A model generated the notes under the pieces. It saw nothing but the letters and a program-made list of their open reading frames with translations. It did no database searches and had not been told where the DNA came from. Positions 23,891 through 32,731 of a DNA stretch of 64,000 nucleotides are shown piece by piece (the stretch's first letter is position 1; every line of letters starts with the position of its first letter). The stretch lies in contig JAGCUO010000201.1 in NCBI GenBank assembly GCA_017962825.1, positions 1-64,000 on the forward strand, given 5' to 3'. The translations under genes were made by a program, and so were the position numbers. The DNA comes from Lachnospiraceae bacterium (GTDB lineage: Bacteria; Bacillota; Clostridia; Lachnospirales; Lachnospiraceae).

Positions 23891-26800
23891 AAGTATAGAA
23901 ATCCAGGGTTTTAAATCATTTGCGGTTAAGACTGTTCTGCTTTTCCATGAAGGTGTTACCGGTATTGTCGGACCTAACGGATCCGGTAAGAGTAACATCG
24001 CCGATGCGGTCAGATGGGTTCTCGGTGAGCAGAGCGTTAAACAGCTCCGTGGCGGCTCCATGCAGGACGTCATCTTTTCCGGTACCCAGACGAGAAAGCC
24101 TCTTTCTTATGCATATGTTGCTATCACCCTCGATAACTCGGATCATGCACTCAATATTTCATATGAAGAGGTAACCGTAGCCAGAAGACTTTACAGATCC
24201 GGTGAAAGTGAATATCTCTTAAACGGTTCGCCTTGCAGACTTAAGGATGTAAACGAACTCTTTTTTGATACCGGTATCGGTAAAGAGGGTTACTCCATTA
24301 TCGGACAGGGACAGATCGATAAGATCCTTTCCGGTAAGCCTGAGGAAAGACGTGAGCTTTTTGATGAGGCTGCAGGTATCGTTAAATTCAAATACCGCAA
24401 ATCCGCTGCTCTTAAAAAGCTGGACAACGAGCAGAACAATATTGTCAGAGTAAATGACATTCTTGCAGAGCTTGAGCGTCAGATCGGACCCTTGGAGAGA
24501 CAGTCCGCCAAGGCTAAGGAGTGGCTTAAGTATAAAGAAGAATTAAAGACCATAGATGTTAATTCCTTCCTTCTTGAAAATGAAACCCTCAAAAAGGCTG
24601 TTTCCGATCTTCAGGGAAGACTTGATGTAGCTTCTGCAGACCTTGATACCGCATCCGGTGAGTATAACAAGGTTAAGGAAGATTACAATTCCGTACAGAT
24701 GGAAATGGAGGATCTGGAGGAAGCCATTGAGAAGGCGAGAGAACTTGTTTCCGGTGCCGATTCCAACAGACAGAAGCTGGAAAGCTCCATCGAACTCCTT
24801 AAGGAGCAGATCAAATCAAGCAAGGACAATATCACTCATTTCAGTGAGAGAAAAGAAGCGCTCCTGGGTGAGATTGAGAAATATAATACGGAAAAGAATT
24901 CAATCCTTCAGGATTCCGAATCTGAAGAAGAGCAGGCACAGAAGGTTGAGACCGAAGCTGCTGCCAGAAAAGAAGCTCTCGATAAAGCTCAGGAAGAGAT
25001 CCAGGATCTGAATACCAGGATTGAGGAAACCGCAACCGGTATAATGGATGAGCTGAAGAAACGTTCTGAGATTCAGGGACGTATCAGCCACTATACTGCA
25101 GTTATCCAGCAGATCGAACTCAGAAAGGCAGAACTCCAGAGCAAGCTCTTAAGAGCCCGTTCCGATGAGGAAGCCAGAGAAGATTCCATCAAGCAGTATG
25201 AAGAAGCATTTGAGAAAGTAAGCGCAGAGATCGCCGAAATGAACAAGAATGCTTCCGAACTGGAAGCTAAGGTTGCACAGCTCAGATCGTCACTTACTTC
25301 CAAGGATGAGCAACTCAGAACTCTCCAGGAAGAATATCATAAAGAAAATTCCAGATATCAGGCACTTGAGGATATTGCCGAGGCTTATGAAGGGTACGGT
25401 AATTCCGTCAAGAAAATAATGGAACAGAAGAAATCCGTACCCGGCATTATCGGTGTAGTTGCGGATATCATTAAGGTAGACAAAAAGTATGAGACCGCCA
25501 TCGAAATGGCTCTCGGCGGAAATATTCAGAACATCGTTACCAGGGATGAAGAGACCGCCAAGAAGATGATCACGTTCCTCAAGGAAGGCAGACTCGGAAG
25601 AGCCACATTCCTCCCTCTTGACAGCGTTAAGGATCCTCAGGAACTTAAAGCAAAGGATGCGCTTAACGAAAAGGGCATGATCGGACTTGCCAGTGACCTT
25701 GTTGAGACCGATGACGAATACAGAAATGTTATCAAGAGCCTTCTCGGAAGATTCATTGTTGCGGATACCATGGATAACGCCACAAGAGCAGCGAGAAAGT
25801 TCAACTATACTCTCCGTGTAGTTACTCTTGAAGGTGAACTGCTTATGCCCGGCGGATCCATCACCGGCGGTGCTTTCAAGAACAATAATAATTTCCTCGG
25901 AAAGAGCAGAGAGATCGGTGATCTTAAGAAGAAGGTTGCTAAGCTCTCAGCCGATATCGAAAAACTCAAAGCTGAGATCGACGAGACCAGGGAGAACAGA
26001 AATACCTCCAGATCCGAACTCGATAAGATGAAGCTTGATATCCAGAACAAGGTTATCGAGCAGAATACTGCGAGACTTACTCTTCAGGCTGAACGCGACA
26101 GATTCGACGAAGAGAGCGAAAATGCGGTTAACCTTAAGCAGGAACAGCAGGATATCGAGAAGGAAATGGTCGATGCCGCCAATGCACGCGATGAAGCAGC
26201 AGATGTACTTAAGAGCAGTGAATCCAATGAGAAGCGTCTCCGTGAGGAAGAAGCAGATCTCAATGAGATGCTCAAAGAAAAACAGGCTGTTGAATCCGAA
26301 GCTGCTGCCCGTGTAAACGAGTGGGAAGTTGAAGTCCAGAAGATGAAACAGGCTAAGGACTTCAAACAGGCCAACCTTAACAGAGTCGAAGAATCGCTCA
26401 CAGGAGCCAATAACGAACTCGAGAGTCTCAATAATTCCATTGAGACCAATAATACTGCAATTTCCGAGAAGGAAGTTCAGATCGAAGAGATCAGAAAGAC
26501 CATTGAAGCTTCTTATGAGGAGCAGGAGAAGTCTGCTGACCTTCTGAAGAATTCCCTTTCCAGAAAAGAAGCTCTTACCGAGAAGCAAAAGGGATTCTTC
26601 GAGAATACCGAAAAGCTTCAGGAAAAGATGTCTTCCCTCGACAAAGAAGTCAACCGTCTTACCGCACAGCGTGATAAGGCAAATGAGACCATGGAGATCC
26701 GTATCAACTATATGTGGCAGGAGTACGAGATCACCCTGAGTCAGGCTGCCGAGATGAGAGACGAATCTCTTAACGATCTTACCGTTCTTAAGCGTGATGC

Positions 26801-27440
26801 CGCGGAAGTCAGGGATAAGATCAAAAAGCTGGGCGATGTAAATGTAGGCGCCATCGAAGAATACAAGAACGTTTCGGAGCGTTACGAGTCCATGAAGACT
26901 CAGCATGACGATCTGATCGAAGCTGCCGAGACTCTTAAGAAGATAATCGATGAACTTGATGAGAATATGAGAGCTCAGTTCTCCGAGAAATTCAAACTCA
27001 TCAACGAAGAATATGACAAGGTATTTAAGGAGCTCTTCGGAGGAGGTTCCGGATCGCTTTCGCTTCAGGATGATGAGGATATTCTTGAATGCGGAATCAA
27101 CATTTCGGCACAGCCTCCCGGAAAGAAACTCCAGAATATGATGCAACTTTCCGGTGGTGAGAAGGCGCTTTCGGCAATCGCACTTCTTTTCGCGATACAG
27201 AATCTTAAGCCTTCACCTTTCTGTCTCCTTGACGAGATCGAAGCTGCACTTGATGATAACAACGTAGGAAGATTTGCGAAGTATCTTCACAAACTTACCA
27301 AGAACACCCAGTTCATTTGTATCACTCACCGAAGAGGTACAATGGAACAGGTAGACAGACTCTACGGTATAACCATGCAGGAGAAGGGTGTATCTTCTCA
27401 GGTAGCGGTTAACATGATCGAGTCGGAATTGGATGATTAA
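23880..27440 (+). CDS. smc: Chromosome segregation protein SMC
   Basis: The 1186 residues form the SMC ATPase of the bacterial condensin. Walker A GPNGSGKSN lies at 31-39, long coiled coils run at about 165-500 and 670-1020, and the hinge is at about 515-640. The C-terminal head has signature LSGGEK from 1090 and Walker B FCLLDEIEAALDD from 1114. It works with ScpA and ScpB, whose genes are not in the window. The stop overlaps the ftsY start by one base (TAATG). Confidence 0.97.
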   Translation: MFLKSIEIQGFKSFAVKTVLLFHEGVTGIVGPNGSGKSNIADAVRWVLGEQSVKQLRGGSMQDVIFSGTQTRKPLSYAYVAITLDNSDHALNISYEEVTVARRLYRSGESEYLLNGSPCRLKDVNELFFDTGIGKEGYSIIGQGQIDKILSGKPEERRELFDEAAGIVKFKYRKSAALKKLDNEQNNIVRVNDILAELERQIGPLERQSAKAKEWLKYKEELKTIDVNSFLLENETLKKAVSDLQGRLDVASADLDTASGEYNKVKEDYNSVQMEMEDLEEAIEKARELVSGADSNRQKLESSIELLKEQIKSSKDNITHFSERKEALLGEIEKYNTEKNSILQDSESEEEQAQKVETEAAARKEALDKAQEEIQDLNTRIEETATGIMDELKKRSEIQGRISHYTAVIQQIELRKAELQSKLLRARSDEEAREDSIKQYEEAFEKVSAEIAEMNKNASELEAKVAQLRSSLTSKDEQLRTLQEEYHKENSRYQALEDIAEAYEGYGNSVKKIMEQKKSVPGIIGVVADIIKVDKKYETAIEMALGGNIQNIVTRDEETAKKMITFLKEGRLGRATFLPLDSVKDPQELKAKDALNEKGMIGLASDLVETDDEYRNVIKSLLGRFIVADTMDNATRAARKFNYTLRVVTLEGELLMPGGSITGGAFKNNNNFLGKSREIGDLKKKVAKLSADIEKLKAEIDETRENRNTSRSELDKMKLDIQNKVIEQNTARLTLQAERDRFDEESENAVNLKQEQQDIEKEMVDAANARDEAADVLKSSESNEKRLREEEADLNEMLKEKQAVESEAAARVNEWEVEVQKMKQAKDFKQANLNRVEESLTGANNELESLNNSIETNNTAISEKEVQIEEIRKTIEASYEEQEKSADLLKNSLSRKEALTEKQKGFFENTEKLQEKMSSLDKEVNRLTAQRDKANETMEIRINYMWQEYEITLSQAAEMRDESLNDLTVLKRDAAEVRDKIKKLGDVNVGAIEEYKNVSERYESMKTQHDDLIEAAETLKKIIDELDENMRAQFSEKFKLINEEYDKVFKELFGGGSGSLSLQDDEDILECGINISAQPPGKKLQNMMQLSGGEKALSAIALLFAIQNLKPSPFCLLDEIEAALDDNNVGRFAKYLHKLTKNTQFICITHRRGTMEQVDRLYGITMQEKGVSSQVAVNMIESELDD

Positions 27441-28516
27441 TGGCTCTTTTCGGTAAAAAAAAGAACGAACAAGAAGATAACGATTTTAGCGAAGCTTTAG
27501 CCAAACTCAGCCGTATCGCGGATGAAGCGGAAAAGGATCCCATCGCACGTGAACTTCACGAAGAGATTCCCGTAGACGGCCGTGCATATCAGGAAGACAA
27601 GGAAGCTCTCTTTGACAGACTTAAGACGGGGATGACCCGTACAAGAGAGAATTTCTCCGCAGGCCTTGCTTCCATTTTCACCGCTTCCGAGATTGACGAC
27701 GATTTCTATGACGAACTTGAAGAGTTCCTTATAGGAGCCGATGTGGGTGCGGTAATCACCGAGGATATCCTTGATGACCTGAGAGATAAAGTAAAGCAGC
27801 AGCATCTTAAGTCCAGAACCGAATGCCGTTCCCTTCTTATAGAATCCATAAGATCACGTATGGAGACGGAAGAGAATGCTTACGATTTTGAGCATAAGAC
27901 TTCGGTTGTATTCGTGATCGGCGTTAACGGCGTTGGCAAGACCACTACCATAGGTAAGCTTTCGGCCAAGCTCAATGCAATGGGAAGAAAGGTTCTGGTA
28001 GCGGGTGCCGATACATTCAGAGCGGCTGCAGAGGACCAGCTTAAAGTCTGGGCTGAAAGAAGCGGCGTTCAGATAGTCACCGGTAAGGACGGACAGGATC
28101 CCGCATCCGTTGTATATGATGCATGCTCCGCCGCAAGGGCACGTAACACGGATGTGCTCATTATCGATACGGCCGGACGTCTTCATAACAAGAAGAATCT
28201 TATGGACGAGCTTGCCAAGATGAACCGAGTCATCGATAAGGAGTTTGAAACGGCTCACAGAGAAAATCTTCTCGTACTAGATGCTACAACGGGACAAAAT
28301 GCCCTCAATCAGGCCAGAGAATTTAATGAAGCGGCCAAGCTTTCCGGTATCATCCTGACTAAGATGGACGGAACCGCAAAGGGCGGAATCGCAATAGCTA
28401 TCCAGGCACAGATGGGAATTCCCGTTAAGTATATCGGTGTCGGTGAGAAGATAGAAGATTTACAGAAGTTTGATGCAGATTCGTTCGTAAGAGCGATATT
28501 TGAAGCGGAGGAGTAA
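27440..28516 (+). CDS. ftsY: Signal recognition particle receptor FtsY
   Basis: This SRP-receptor GTPase docks ribosome-SRP complexes at the membrane. A short charged A region (1-55) precedes the N domain and the G domain, with the P-loop GVNGVGKTT at 161-169, DTFRAAAEDQL, DTAGRLHNK and LTKMDGTAKGG. At 358 residues it is a normal Firmicutes form. It is translationally coupled to smc. Its partner Ffh is encoded 3 kb downstream but is interrupted (see 30712). Confidence 0.97.
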   Translation: MALFGKKKNEQEDNDFSEALAKLSRIADEAEKDPIARELHEEIPVDGRAYQEDKEALFDRLKTGMTRTRENFSAGLASIFTASEIDDDFYDELEEFLIGADVGAVITEDILDDLRDKVKQQHLKSRTECRSLLIESIRSRMETEENAYDFEHKTSVVFVIGVNGVGKTTTIGKLSAKLNAMGRKVLVAGADTFRAAAEDQLKVWAERSGVQIVTGKDGQDPASVVYDACSAARARNTDVLIIDTAGRLHNKKNLMDELAKMNRVIDKEFETAHRENLLVLDATTGQNALNQAREFNEAAKLSGIILTKMDGTAKGGIAIAIQAQMGIPVKYIGVGEKIEDLQKFDADSFVRAIFEAEE

Positions 28517-28521
28517 TTAAA

Positions 28522-29745
28522 ATGTCTAAGGAAATGCTTACCCTGGATGCATTTGAGGAAGCTTCCGAAATAGTTTCGAAAGTCACAAGAGATACAAAGC
28601 TTATCTATTCCGAATATTTTTCCAATCAGACCGGTAATAAGGTATACCTTAAGCCTGAGAACATGCAGGTTACCGGAGCATATAAGATCAGAGGTTCATA
28701 CTATACCATCAGCACTCTCAGCGATGAAGAGAGAGCCAAAGGACTTATTACCGCTTCAGCAGGAAATCACGCTCAGGGCGTTGCATATGCGGCAAAGGCA
28801 TACGGAGCAAAGGCAGTTATCGTAATGCCTACCACCACACCCCTCATCAAAGTTAACAGAACCAAGAGCTATGGCGCAGAGGTTATTCTGTACGGTGACG
28901 TCTATGACGAAGCCTGCACCAAAGCTTTAGAGCTTGCTCAGGAGAAGGGATATACTTTCATTCATCCTTTTGACGACCTGAGAGTTGCAACCGGTCAGGG
29001 CTCCATCGCTATGGAGATTGTAAGGGAGCTTCCCCTTGTAGATTATATTCTTGTTCCTATCGGAGGCGGCGGACTTGCTACGGGTGTTTCGACTCTTGCC
29101 AAGCTTCTCAATCCCAAGATCAAGGTTATAGGTGTTGAGCCGGCGGGTGCTGCATGCCTTAAAGCATCTTTTGAGGCTGATAAAGTTGTTACCCTCGATG
29201 GGGTTAATACAATAGCGGACGGTACTGCCGTCAAGACTCCCGGAACCAATCTTTTCCCTTATCTCAAAGAAAATCTTGATGATATCATCACTGTCGAGGA
29301 TTCGGAACTCGTCGTATGTTTCCTTGATATGGTCGAAAATCACAAGATGATAGTTGAAAACTCCGGACTCCTTACCGTAGCTGCTCTCAAGCATTTGAAG
29401 GCTGAAGGAAAGAAGGTGGTTTCCATTCTTTCCGGCGGTAATATGGATGTCATCACCATGAGTTCGGTGGTTCAGAACGGCCTCATTGCAAGAGACAGGA
29501 TCTTTACCGTATCAGTGCTTCTTCCCGATAAGCCCGGCATGCTTGCCAAGGTTTCCGGAATTCTTGCGGAAAAAGGCGGTAATGTTATCAAGCTTGAGCA
29601 TAACCAGTTTGTATCCATAAACAGGAACGCCGCCGTTGAACTGAGGATCACTCTTGAAGCTTTCGGAACGGATCATAAAGCTGAGATCATAGAAGCACTC
29701 GAAAAAGAAGGATACAGACCCAAGGTGGTCAAGACCAATATCTGA
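28522..29745 (+). CDS. ilvA: Threonine ammonia-lyase (ACT-domain form)
   Basis: This PLP enzyme deaminates threonine to 2-oxobutanoate, the entry to isoleucine. The PLP Lys is K55 in TGAYKIRGS; ASAGNHAQGVAYAA and the glycine loop PIGGGGLATGVS are conserved. A single ACT domain at about 325-407 (FTVSVLLPDKPGMLAKVSGIL) is the likely regulatory part. At 407 residues it matches the short form also called TdcB/IlvA with ACT. It lies 5 bp after ftsY and may share its transcript. Confidence 0.94.
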   Translation: MSKEMLTLDAFEEASEIVSKVTRDTKLIYSEYFSNQTGNKVYLKPENMQVTGAYKIRGSYYTISTLSDEERAKGLITASAGNHAQGVAYAAKAYGAKAVIVMPTTTPLIKVNRTKSYGAEVILYGDVYDEACTKALELAQEKGYTFIHPFDDLRVATGQGSIAMEIVRELPLVDYILVPIGGGGLATGVSTLAKLLNPKIKVIGVEPAGAACLKASFEADKVVTLDGVNTIADGTAVKTPGTNLFPYLKENLDDIITVEDSELVVCFLDMVENHKMIVENSGLLTVAALKHLKAEGKKVVSILSGGNMDVITMSSVVQNGLIARDRIFTVSVLLPDKPGMLAKVSGILAEKGGNVIKLEHNQFVSINRNAAVELRITLEAFGTDHKAEIIEALEKEGYRPKVVKTNI

Positions 29746-29778
29746 TACATGATTTTTCCGTAGGAAAGTAGAGATCTT

Positions 29779-30291
29779 ATGAATAAGCGACTTAAATTCC
29801 TTGGTCTGGATGTGTTGTATTCGATCGCTCTGGTTATCGTGGCAACGGTTTGTTCCCTTATCCAGTGTATTGGCTTAAAGCAGGTTCTTTCGAACGATCT
29901 TATCGATTACAATTATATCGATATGAAATTCAACGGATTTGCTTATACCATCGGATTTCTTATATTTGCGGGCTTTCTGTTTTACTCGTTTAAGAAATTT
30001 CTCAAGACAAAATATGAGGATTATCCCATCGGACATTGGAGTGTTGTGATCATTCATTTTATGATCTCTTCCGTATTTTGTTTTGTAATGTTTCTGGCCC
30101 TGATATTTGCATCCCTCGTGATCATCGGATTTAATAAAAATCTGGTTCCCGAGCTTCTTGCATTTATCACCGTATTTGTATGGCCGATAGTATCTTTTGT
30201 TCTGATGAACGCCGCACTTATGGTATTTCTGATCAAAGGCAGAAAACCTAAGAAGCTAAGTGTTAAAACCAAAAAATCAAAAGAAAAATAA
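29779..30291 (+). CDS. Four-helix membrane protein of unknown function
   Basis: This 170-residue protein has four predicted membrane segments (about 10-32, 54-72, 88-117, 126-152) and a very basic cytoplasmic tail (KGRKPKKLSVKTKKSKEK). No motif is recognised. It has a weak ribosome site (GGAAAG) and is followed by a terminator, so it closes the smc-ftsY-ilvA region. Confidence 0.75.
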   Translation: MNKRLKFLGLDVLYSIALVIVATVCSLIQCIGLKQVLSNDLIDYNYIDMKFNGFAYTIGFLIFAGFLFYSFKKFLKTKYEDYPIGHWSVVIIHFMISSVFCFVMFLALIFASLVIIGFNKNLVPELLAFITVFVWPIVSFVLMNAALMVFLIKGRKPKKLSVKTKKSKEK

Positions 30292-30298
30292 AGATTTT

Positions 30299-30339
30299 CA
30301 AGTGTCAAGTAAAATTGCTTGACACTTGTTTTCTTTTGT
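30299..30339 (+). terminator. Terminator overlapping the ylxM promoter
   Basis: CAAGTGTCAAG (30299-30309) pairs with CTTGACACTTG (30318-30328), followed by TTTTCTTTTG. The right arm contains the TTGACA of the next promoter. Confidence 0.88.
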
Positions 30340-30347
30340 ACTATTAT
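30319..30347 (+). promoter_or_regulatory. Promoter of the ylxM-ffh-rpsP operon
   Basis: TTGACA (30319-30324) and TATTAT (30342-30347) with 17-bp spacing lie 27 bp before ylxM. The -35 is part of the terminator stem of the upstream unit. Confidence 0.8.
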
Positions 30348-30373
30348 ACATTTTGCGTGTCAAAAGGAGCATT

Positions 30374-30712
30374 ATGGATAAAATCCTTGAACAATCACTT
30401 CTTTATGATTTTTACGGCGAGCTTTTGAGTGAGCACAGACGAAAGATCTATGAGGCTTCACTTTTCGAAGATCTTTCACTGGGTGAGATTGCCGAAAGCG
30501 AGGGTATATCAAGGCAGGCCGTTCATGACGCTTTAAGGCATTGTGACAAAGCTCTTAATGAGTATGAATCAAAACTTCATCTGGTTGAAAGATTTCTCAG
30601 GATGAAGGGTGAGATCGAAGAGATCAAAAAGCTTTCCGTATCGGAAGGCGATGACGAAACAAAACTTAAGCAGATAAGCCGCATTGCGGATACCATAATC
30701 GGAGAACTTTAA
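30374..30712 (+). CDS. ylxM: YlxM/p13-like DNA-binding protein
   Basis: This 112-residue helix-turn-helix protein of the UPF0122 family is always encoded next to ffh and is thought to modulate the SRP pathway. The HTH is LSLGEIAESEGISRQAVHDALRHC at about 37-60, sigma-70 region-4-like. I start at ATG 30374 behind AAAAGGAG. The stop overlaps the ffh start (TAATG). Confidence 0.93.
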   Translation: MDKILEQSLLYDFYGELLSEHRRKIYEASLFEDLSLGEIAESEGISRQAVHDALRHCDKALNEYESKLHLVERFLRMKGEIEEIKKLSVSEGDDETKLKQISRIADTIIGEL

Positions 30713-31752
30713 TGGCTTTTGAAGGACTCAGTGAAAAACTGCAAAATGCATTTAAGAACCTCCGCAGCAAAGGCAAACTTACCGAGGACGACGTAAAGGA
30801 AGCTCTCAAAGAAGTCAAAATGGCACTTCTTGAAGCCGATGTTAACTTCAAGGTTGTAAAAAGCTTTGTTAAGACTGTAGAGGAAAAGTGCATAGGAAGT
30901 GAAGTCCTGAACGGACTTAATCCTTCCCAGACAGTTATCAAAACAGTAAACGATGAACTTACATCCCTTATGGGAAGCGAGACCACGGAGGTTGCATTCC
31001 GCCCCGGTAAAGAGATCACCGTCATCATGATGGCGGGTCTTCAGGGTGCAGGTAAGACACCTGCTTCCGCCAAAATGGCCGGACAGTTCATTAAGAAGGG
31101 CAAGAAACCCCTGCTTGTAGCCTGCGACGTTTACAGACCTGCGGCTGTTGAGCAGTTAAAGGTTAACGGACAGAAGGTGGGCGTAGACGTTTTCGATATG
31201 GGAACGGATACACCTCCCGCAGAGATTGCCGAAAAGGCATATGAAAAAGCTCAGAAGGAAAACTACAATGTAGTGATCCTCGATACTGCGGGACGTCTTC
31301 ATATAGACGAAGAGCTTATGAATGAGCTCAAAGAGATCAAAGAAAAGGTTAATGTATTCCAGACAATACTTGTTGTGGATGCAATGACCGGTCAGAGTGC
31401 GGTAACCGTATCTCAGACCTTTGATGAACAGATTGGTATTGACGGCGTCATCTTATCCAAGCTTGACGGCGATACAAGAGGCGGTGCGGCGCTTTCCATC
31501 AAGGCCGTTACCGGAAAGCCCATCCTTTATGTGGGAATGGGTGAGAAGCTTACGGATCTGGAACAGTTTTATCCCGACCGTATGGCTTCCAGAATCCTCG
31601 GAATGGGTGATGTACTTACTCTTATCGAGAAGGCTCAGGCTTCGGTTACAACCACCGAAGAAGAAGGCCGCGGAATGATGAACCGCATGCAGAAAGGTAA
31701 GTTTGATTTTAACGACTACCTTGAGAGCATGAAGCAGATGAAAAACATGTGA
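30712..31752 (+). CDS. ffh: Ffh (SRP54), N and G domains, ending at an in-frame TGA
   Basis: This is the SRP GTPase, which with 4.5S RNA targets nascent membrane proteins to FtsY. The 346 residues cover the N domain (1-95) and the G domain: AGLQGAGKT, CDVYRPAAVEQLK, DTAGRLHID, DAMTGQSAV, LSKLDGDTRGGAA. The family length is about 450. The frame stops at TGA 31750-31752, after MKQMKNM, and the missing M domain continues directly in the same frame (31753-32097). The P-loop reads GKTPASAK, with Pro117 where the family has Thr. Either a sequence error or a real lesion or split is possible. Confidence 0.93.
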   Translation: MAFEGLSEKLQNAFKNLRSKGKLTEDDVKEALKEVKMALLEADVNFKVVKSFVKTVEEKCIGSEVLNGLNPSQTVIKTVNDELTSLMGSETTEVAFRPGKEITVIMMAGLQGAGKTPASAKMAGQFIKKGKKPLLVACDVYRPAAVEQLKVNGQKVGVDVFDMGTDTPPAEIAEKAYEKAQKENYNVVILDTAGRLHIDEELMNELKEIKEKVNVFQTILVVDAMTGQSAVTVSQTFDEQIGIDGVILSKLDGDTRGGAALSIKAVTGKPILYVGMGEKLTDLEQFYPDRMASRILGMGDVLTLIEKAQASVTTTEEEGRGMMNRMQKGKFDFNDYLESMKQMKNM

Positions 31753-32097
31753 GGTCTTGCTTCGATCCTTTCCATGATGCCAGGACTCGGAATGAACTCA
31801 GCCGATCTCGATGCAGCGATCGATGAGAGCAAGCTTAAGAGAACAGAGGCGATCATCTATTCCAAGACCCCCGAAGAAAGATCCAATCCCAAGCTTCTTA
31901 ATCCCAGAAGAAAATTCAGGATAGCCAAGGGAGCGGGACTTGATATCGCAGAGGTCAACAGATTCATCAAACAGTTCGAACAGAGCCAGAAGATGATGAA
32001 GCAGATGTCCGGTATGGGCAAGCGCGGCAGAGGATTGTTCCCAGGTATGGGCGGAGGCTTCCCCGGCGGCAGAAAGGGTGGATTCCCTTTCAGATAA
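31753..32097 (+). pseudogene. ffh: Ffh M domain, separated from the G domain by TGA
   Basis: Read in the frame of the preceding part, this encodes the signal-sequence- and RNA-binding M domain: SMMPGLGM, then a helix with EAIIYSKTPEERSNP, and the SRP RNA motif RRKFRIAKGAGLDIAEVNRF, ending in the usual Met/Gly-rich tail (MMKQMSGMGK). The first ATG is at 31774, without a ribosome binding site, so independent translation looks weak. One base change (TGA to GGA) would restore a normal Ffh of 461 residues. Confidence 0.88.
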
Positions 32098-32171
32098 CAG
32101 GTTTGAATCCGGAATAAGATCCGTTTTCATATAGAAAAACACGTTAATTATTTATTTGGAGGAATATTAAA

Positions 32172-32417
32172 ATGGCAGTTAAGATCAGACTTAGAAGAAT
32201 CGGAGAGAAGAAGGCTCCTTTTTATCGCATCATTGTTGCAGATTCAAGAAGCCCCAGAAACGGAAGATTTATCGATGAGATCGGAACCTATGATCCTTCC
32301 AAGGATCCCAGCGAGTTCCATATCGATGAGGAAGCAGCTAAGAAGTGGATTGCAAACGGCGCACAGCCTACCGAAGTTGTCGGCAAGCTTTTCAAGGTAG
32401 CAGGCATCATTAAATAA
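32172..32417 (+). CDS. rpsP: 30S ribosomal protein S16
   Basis: This 81-residue ribosomal protein starts with the conserved [24 protein letters not shown]. It lies behind a GGAGGAA site and a small CGGA/TCCG hairpin after ffh. Its position between ffh and khpA is the standard Firmicutes order. Confidence 0.97.
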   Translation: MAVKIRLRRIGEKKAPFYRIIVADSRSPRNGRFIDEIGTYDPSKDPSEFHIDEEAAKKWIANGAQPTEVVGKLFKVAGIIK

Positions 32418-32444
32418 TCTTGCATTCAGATCTTAGGAGGCCTT

Positions 32445-32675
32445 ATGAAAGAACTCGTTGAAGTTATTGCAAAGGCTCTCGTAGAACATCCCGAAGAGGT
32501 TGTCGTAACCGAAACCAAGGATGGCAATGATTATGTTGTCAAACTTTGTGTAGCTTCTTCCGATATGGGAAAAGTTATAGGTAAGCAGGGAAGGATTGCA
32601 AAATCGATCCGTTCCGTAGTAAAAGCAGCGGCATCAAGGGAAAATGCAAGAGCCGATGTTGAAATAACCGACTAA
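32445..32675 (+). CDS. khpA: KH-domain RNA-binding protein KhpA (YlqC)
   Basis: This 76-residue single KH domain has the GxxG loop in MGKVIGKQGRIAKSI at about 45-59. It is known from related bacteria to pair with KhpB/Jag and bind many RNAs, affecting cell division. AGGAGG lies before the start. The usual neighbour ylqD is absent here. Confidence 0.93.
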   Translation: MKELVEVIAKALVEHPEEVVVTETKDGNDYVVKLCVASSDMGKVIGKQGRIAKSIRSVVKAAASRENARADVEITD

Positions 32676-32682
32676 AAATCGA

Positions 32683-32713
32683 ACGGACCGCCATACCCGG
32701 TGGTCCGTATTTT
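32683..32713 (+). terminator. Terminator between khpA and rimM
   Basis: ACGGACCGCC pairs with GGTGGTCCGT (one G-U pair) over a 6-base loop and is followed by ATTTTTAAATTT. It sits only 19 bases before the rimM start. Confidence 0.75.
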
Positions 32714-32731
32714 TAAATTTGTTCATATACT

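Noticed and set aside
25947..27146. 399-aa minus-strand frame opposite smc
   Set aside because: It is the antisense of the SMC coiled coil, composition-biased, with no ribosome site or family match.
31750..31752. TGA read as Gly (alternative genetic code) in ffh
   Set aside because: Many other genes of the window end at TGA in the expected place (ilvB, serA, argH, topB, ilvA, rimM), so TGA is a normal stop here.
31750..31800. Selenocysteine or programmed readthrough at the ffh TGA
   Set aside because: No SECIS-like hairpin follows, and the residue normally at this place is Gly, not Cys.
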